The notes beneath the pieces are model-generated. The model was not told the DNA's origin. It ran no database searches and saw nothing but the letters and a program-made list of their open reading frames with translations. Shown here one piece after another: positions 5,789 to 7,559 of a stretch of DNA of 7,559 nt. Positions within the stretch are counted from its first letter, which is position 1. Every line of letters begins with the position of its first letter. The translations under genes were made by a program, and so were the position numbers. Origin of the DNA: an uncultured Coleofasciculus sp. (GTDB lineage: Bacteria; Cyanobacteriota; Cyanobacteriia; Cyanobacteriales; Coleofasciculaceae). The stretch covers positions 1-7,559 of the forward strand of contig CADCTM010000840.1 of the NCBI GenBank assembly GCA_902805485.1, read 5' to 3'.

Positions 5789-7559
5789 ATGCATTATGAG
5801 GTAAAAAAATCCTCTAACTCAAAACCCAAAGCCGCTCAGGGAGAGGTAAACAAAAAAAAAACAACCCTCTTTTCCTCAAAACGTTTGAGGCTGCTACTTG
5901 TCTGGGGACTGATGATGGCGGCAGGGCTTGGGCTATTAACAAATTTGTATCGGCTACAAGTCTCACAATCATCAGGGTTGGAGGAAAAAGCACGGCAACA
6001 GCAGATGGTTTATCTGCGTCCATTTGTGCCTCGCCGTCCGATCGTTGACCGCAATGGCAATATTTTAGCCGTTGATCGACCCGTCTATACACTGTACGCT
6101 CACCCGAAGCAGTTTAAGAAATCCAAGCAGGATATGGCGGCATTGCTGGCGCCGATGCTTCAGAAGACACCGACTGAGTTATATAAGTTATTTAGTCAAA
6201 CAAAGACAGGTCTGCGGTTGGGTCCGCCTCTGACAGAAGAAGTCGCCGATCGCATTGCCAGACTTGATGCTGATGGTCTAGAAATGATTCAACAATATTC
6301 TCGCCTTTATCCTCAGCAGGATTTGGCGGCGGATGTGGTGGGCTATGTTGATGTCGATCATCGCGGTCAGGCGGGACTAGAATACTCTCAGGAAAATTTA
6401 TTAGAACGGGCAGTTCGTACGCTCCGGCTCAGTAAAGCCGGGAATGGCGCGTTGATGCCAGATAATGTCCCAGAAGGCTTTTTGCACTTCGATGACTTAC
6501 GCTTGCAACTAACCCTCGATAGTCGCTTGCAAAGGGCTGCCCGTTTTGCCCTCAAGCAAAAAATCAAGGAGTTTGGGGCGGAACGGGGTACGGTGATTGT
6601 AATGGATGCGCTGGATGGGTCTTTGTTATCGCTCGTAACAGAGCCGACTTATAACCCGAATCAGTATTACAACTTTAATGTAAGTTTGTTTAAAAACTGG
6701 GCGCTGACAGACTTGTATGAACCGGGTTCGACCTTTAAGCCGTTGAATGTTGCGATCGCATTAGAAACTGGTGCGAGTCAACCGGATAGTCGCTTTAACG
6801 ATATAGGGCAAATTAAAATTGGGCAGTGGTCGATTGAGAATAATGACTATGAATCTAAAGGTGGTCGCGGTTTAATTAATGTCACCCAGATTTTGAAATA
6901 TTCGAGCAATATCGGCATGGTACGGCTAATAGAAAAAATTAAGCCGGATGTTTACTATAGCTGGCTCGAAAAGCTGGGGCTAGGGCAGAAGGTTGAGGTT
7001 GATTTACCTTTTGAGGCTTCCGGGCAGATCAAAAGTCGGCAGAAATTTACATCGGTACGAGTTGAACCCGCCACAGCGTCTTTTGGGCAAGGCTTTTCTT
7101 TAACTCCCCTACAACTGGTACAACTCCACGCGGTGCTGGCAAATGGAGGCAAGTTGGTAACGCCCCATGTTGTCCAAGGCTTGTTTGATACAAAAGGGCA
7201 ACCCTATTGGCAACCTCGATTGACAGCACCCCGCCCAATTTTCTCACCCCAAACCACTCAGGAAGTCCTGAGAATGATGGAAAGTGTGGTTAATGATGGA
7301 ACAGGGAAGAACGCACAAATTCAAGGGTATCGGGTTGCAGGAAAAACAGGCACGGCTCAAAAAGCGAGTCCTACGGGTGGTTATTATTCCGATGCGAAGA
7401 TTACTAGTTTTGTCGGGATTTTTCCTGTAGAATCTCCGCGTTATGTGGTTTTAGCGGTGGTGGATGAACCGAAAGGAAAGGATGCGTTTGGTTCGACTGT
7501 TACAGCGCCTGTTGTGAAGTCGGTAATTGAAGCGTTGATTGGGATTGAGCGAATTTCCC
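5789..7559 (+). CDS. ftsI: class B penicillin-binding protein FtsI (septal transpeptidase), 3' end cut by the window
   Basis: FtsI cross-links peptidoglycan at the division septum together with the glycosyltransferase FtsW. 590 codons are visible. A Lys-rich cytoplasmic start (1-32) precedes one membrane helix (about 33-53). The PBP dimerisation domain follows, with RRPIVDRNG (82-90). The transpeptidase domain carries all three catalytic motifs: Ser314 in PGSTFKP (SxxK), Ser372-x-Asn374 in KYSSNIG, and Lys519-Thr-Gly-Thr in AGKTGTAQ. There are no PASTA repeats. Length is close to that of E. coli FtsI (588), so only a short tail should be missing. The ATG at 5789 is the first start after an in-frame stop at 5717-5719; the ribosome binding site is weak (AAGG 13 bases upstream). 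The FtsL-like gene lies 175 bases upstream and supports FtsI over the elongation enzyme PBP2. A run of ten A bases (5852-5861) falls early in the gene. Confidence 0.95.
   Translation, partial: MHYEVKKSSNSKPKAAQGEVNKKKTTLFSSKRLRLLLVWGLMMAAGLGLLTNLYRLQVSQSSGLEEKARQQQMVYLRPFVPRRPIVDRNGNILAVDRPVYTLYAHPKQFKKSKQDMAALLAPMLQKTPTELYKLFSQTKTGLRLGPPLTEEVADRIARLDADGLEMIQQYSRLYPQQDLAADVVGYVDVDHRGQAGLEYSQENLLERAVRTLRLSKAGNGALMPDNVPEGFLHFDDLRLQLTLDSRLQRAARFALKQKIKEFGAERGTVIVMDALDGSLLSLVTEPTYNPNQYYNFNVSLFKNWALTDLYEPGSTFKPLNVAIALETGASQPDSRFNDIGQIKIGQWSIENNDYESKGGRGLINVTQILKYSSNIGMVRLIEKIKPDVYYSWLEKLGLGQKVEVDLPFEASGQIKSRQKFTSVRVEPATASFGQGFSLTPLQLVQLHAVLANGGKLVTPHVVQGLFDTKGQPYWQPRLTAPRPIFSPQTTQEVLRMMESVVNDGTGKNAQIQGYRVAGKTGTAQKASPTGGYYSDAKITSFVGIFPVESPRYVVLAVVDEPKGKDAFGSTVTAPVVKSVIEALIGIERIS
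6752..6759. repeat. HIP1 palindrome GCGATCGC
   Basis: Exact HIP1 copy inside ftsI, shortly after the active-site SxxK codons; here it encodes part of the Val-Ala-Ile-Ala stretch. Confidence 0.85.

Noticed and set aside
5814..7247. Three minus-strand frames inside ftsI
   Set aside because: ftsI carries all three transpeptidase motifs in one continuous frame across the stretch.
1..7559. Mobile elements, CRISPR arrays, defence or toxin-antitoxin genes
   Set aside because: No transposase, repeat-spacer pattern, terminal repeats or matching protein motifs were seen; the window reads as ordinary chromosomal DNA.

Overview
The window looks like chromosomal DNA from a cyanobacterium, probably a filamentous or otherwise large-genome one. 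Support comes from three copies of the cyanobacterial palindrome HIP1 (GCGATCGC), a glycogen branching enzyme and a GAF-type histidine kinase of cyanobacterial style, a textbook NtcA-type promoter, and a class B penicillin-binding protein preceded by an FtsL-like small membrane protein. I see no mobile element, CRISPR array, tRNA or rRNA.

Layout: (1) 1-1541, minus strand: the first 513 codons of glgB (glycogen branching enzyme); its C-terminus lies beyond the left edge. (2) 1542-1852: promoter-like sequence for glgB, then an apparently empty spacer. (3) 1853-2143, minus: a 96-residue exported protein of unknown function, whose mRNA leader can fold over its ribosome binding site. (4) 2327-2455, minus: a 42-residue lipoprotein. 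(5) 2456-2807: a regulatory region with a terminator hairpin on the plus strand that no gene explains, and a well-formed NtcA-activated promoter. (6) 2808-5000, plus: a 730-residue soluble histidine kinase with two GAF domains and no receiver domain. (7) 5083-5613, plus: an FtsL-like single-pass membrane protein with a coiled coil. (8) 5789-7559, plus: ftsI, the septal transpeptidase, complete through its three catalytic motifs but open at the right edge.

The clear functional unit is the FtsL-like protein and FtsI, which follow the same order as ftsL-ftsI in other bacteria and probably act together at the division septum. The histidine kinase has no response regulator in the window; its promoter suggests that it responds to nitrogen status. 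glgB belongs to carbon storage. The two small exported proteins between glgB and the kinase have no known function. Nothing here amounts to a clear new multi-gene system. The best leads are the NtcA promoter of an orphan kinase, the possible small RNA at 2502-2583, the hairpin over a ribosome binding site, and the two small envelope proteins.
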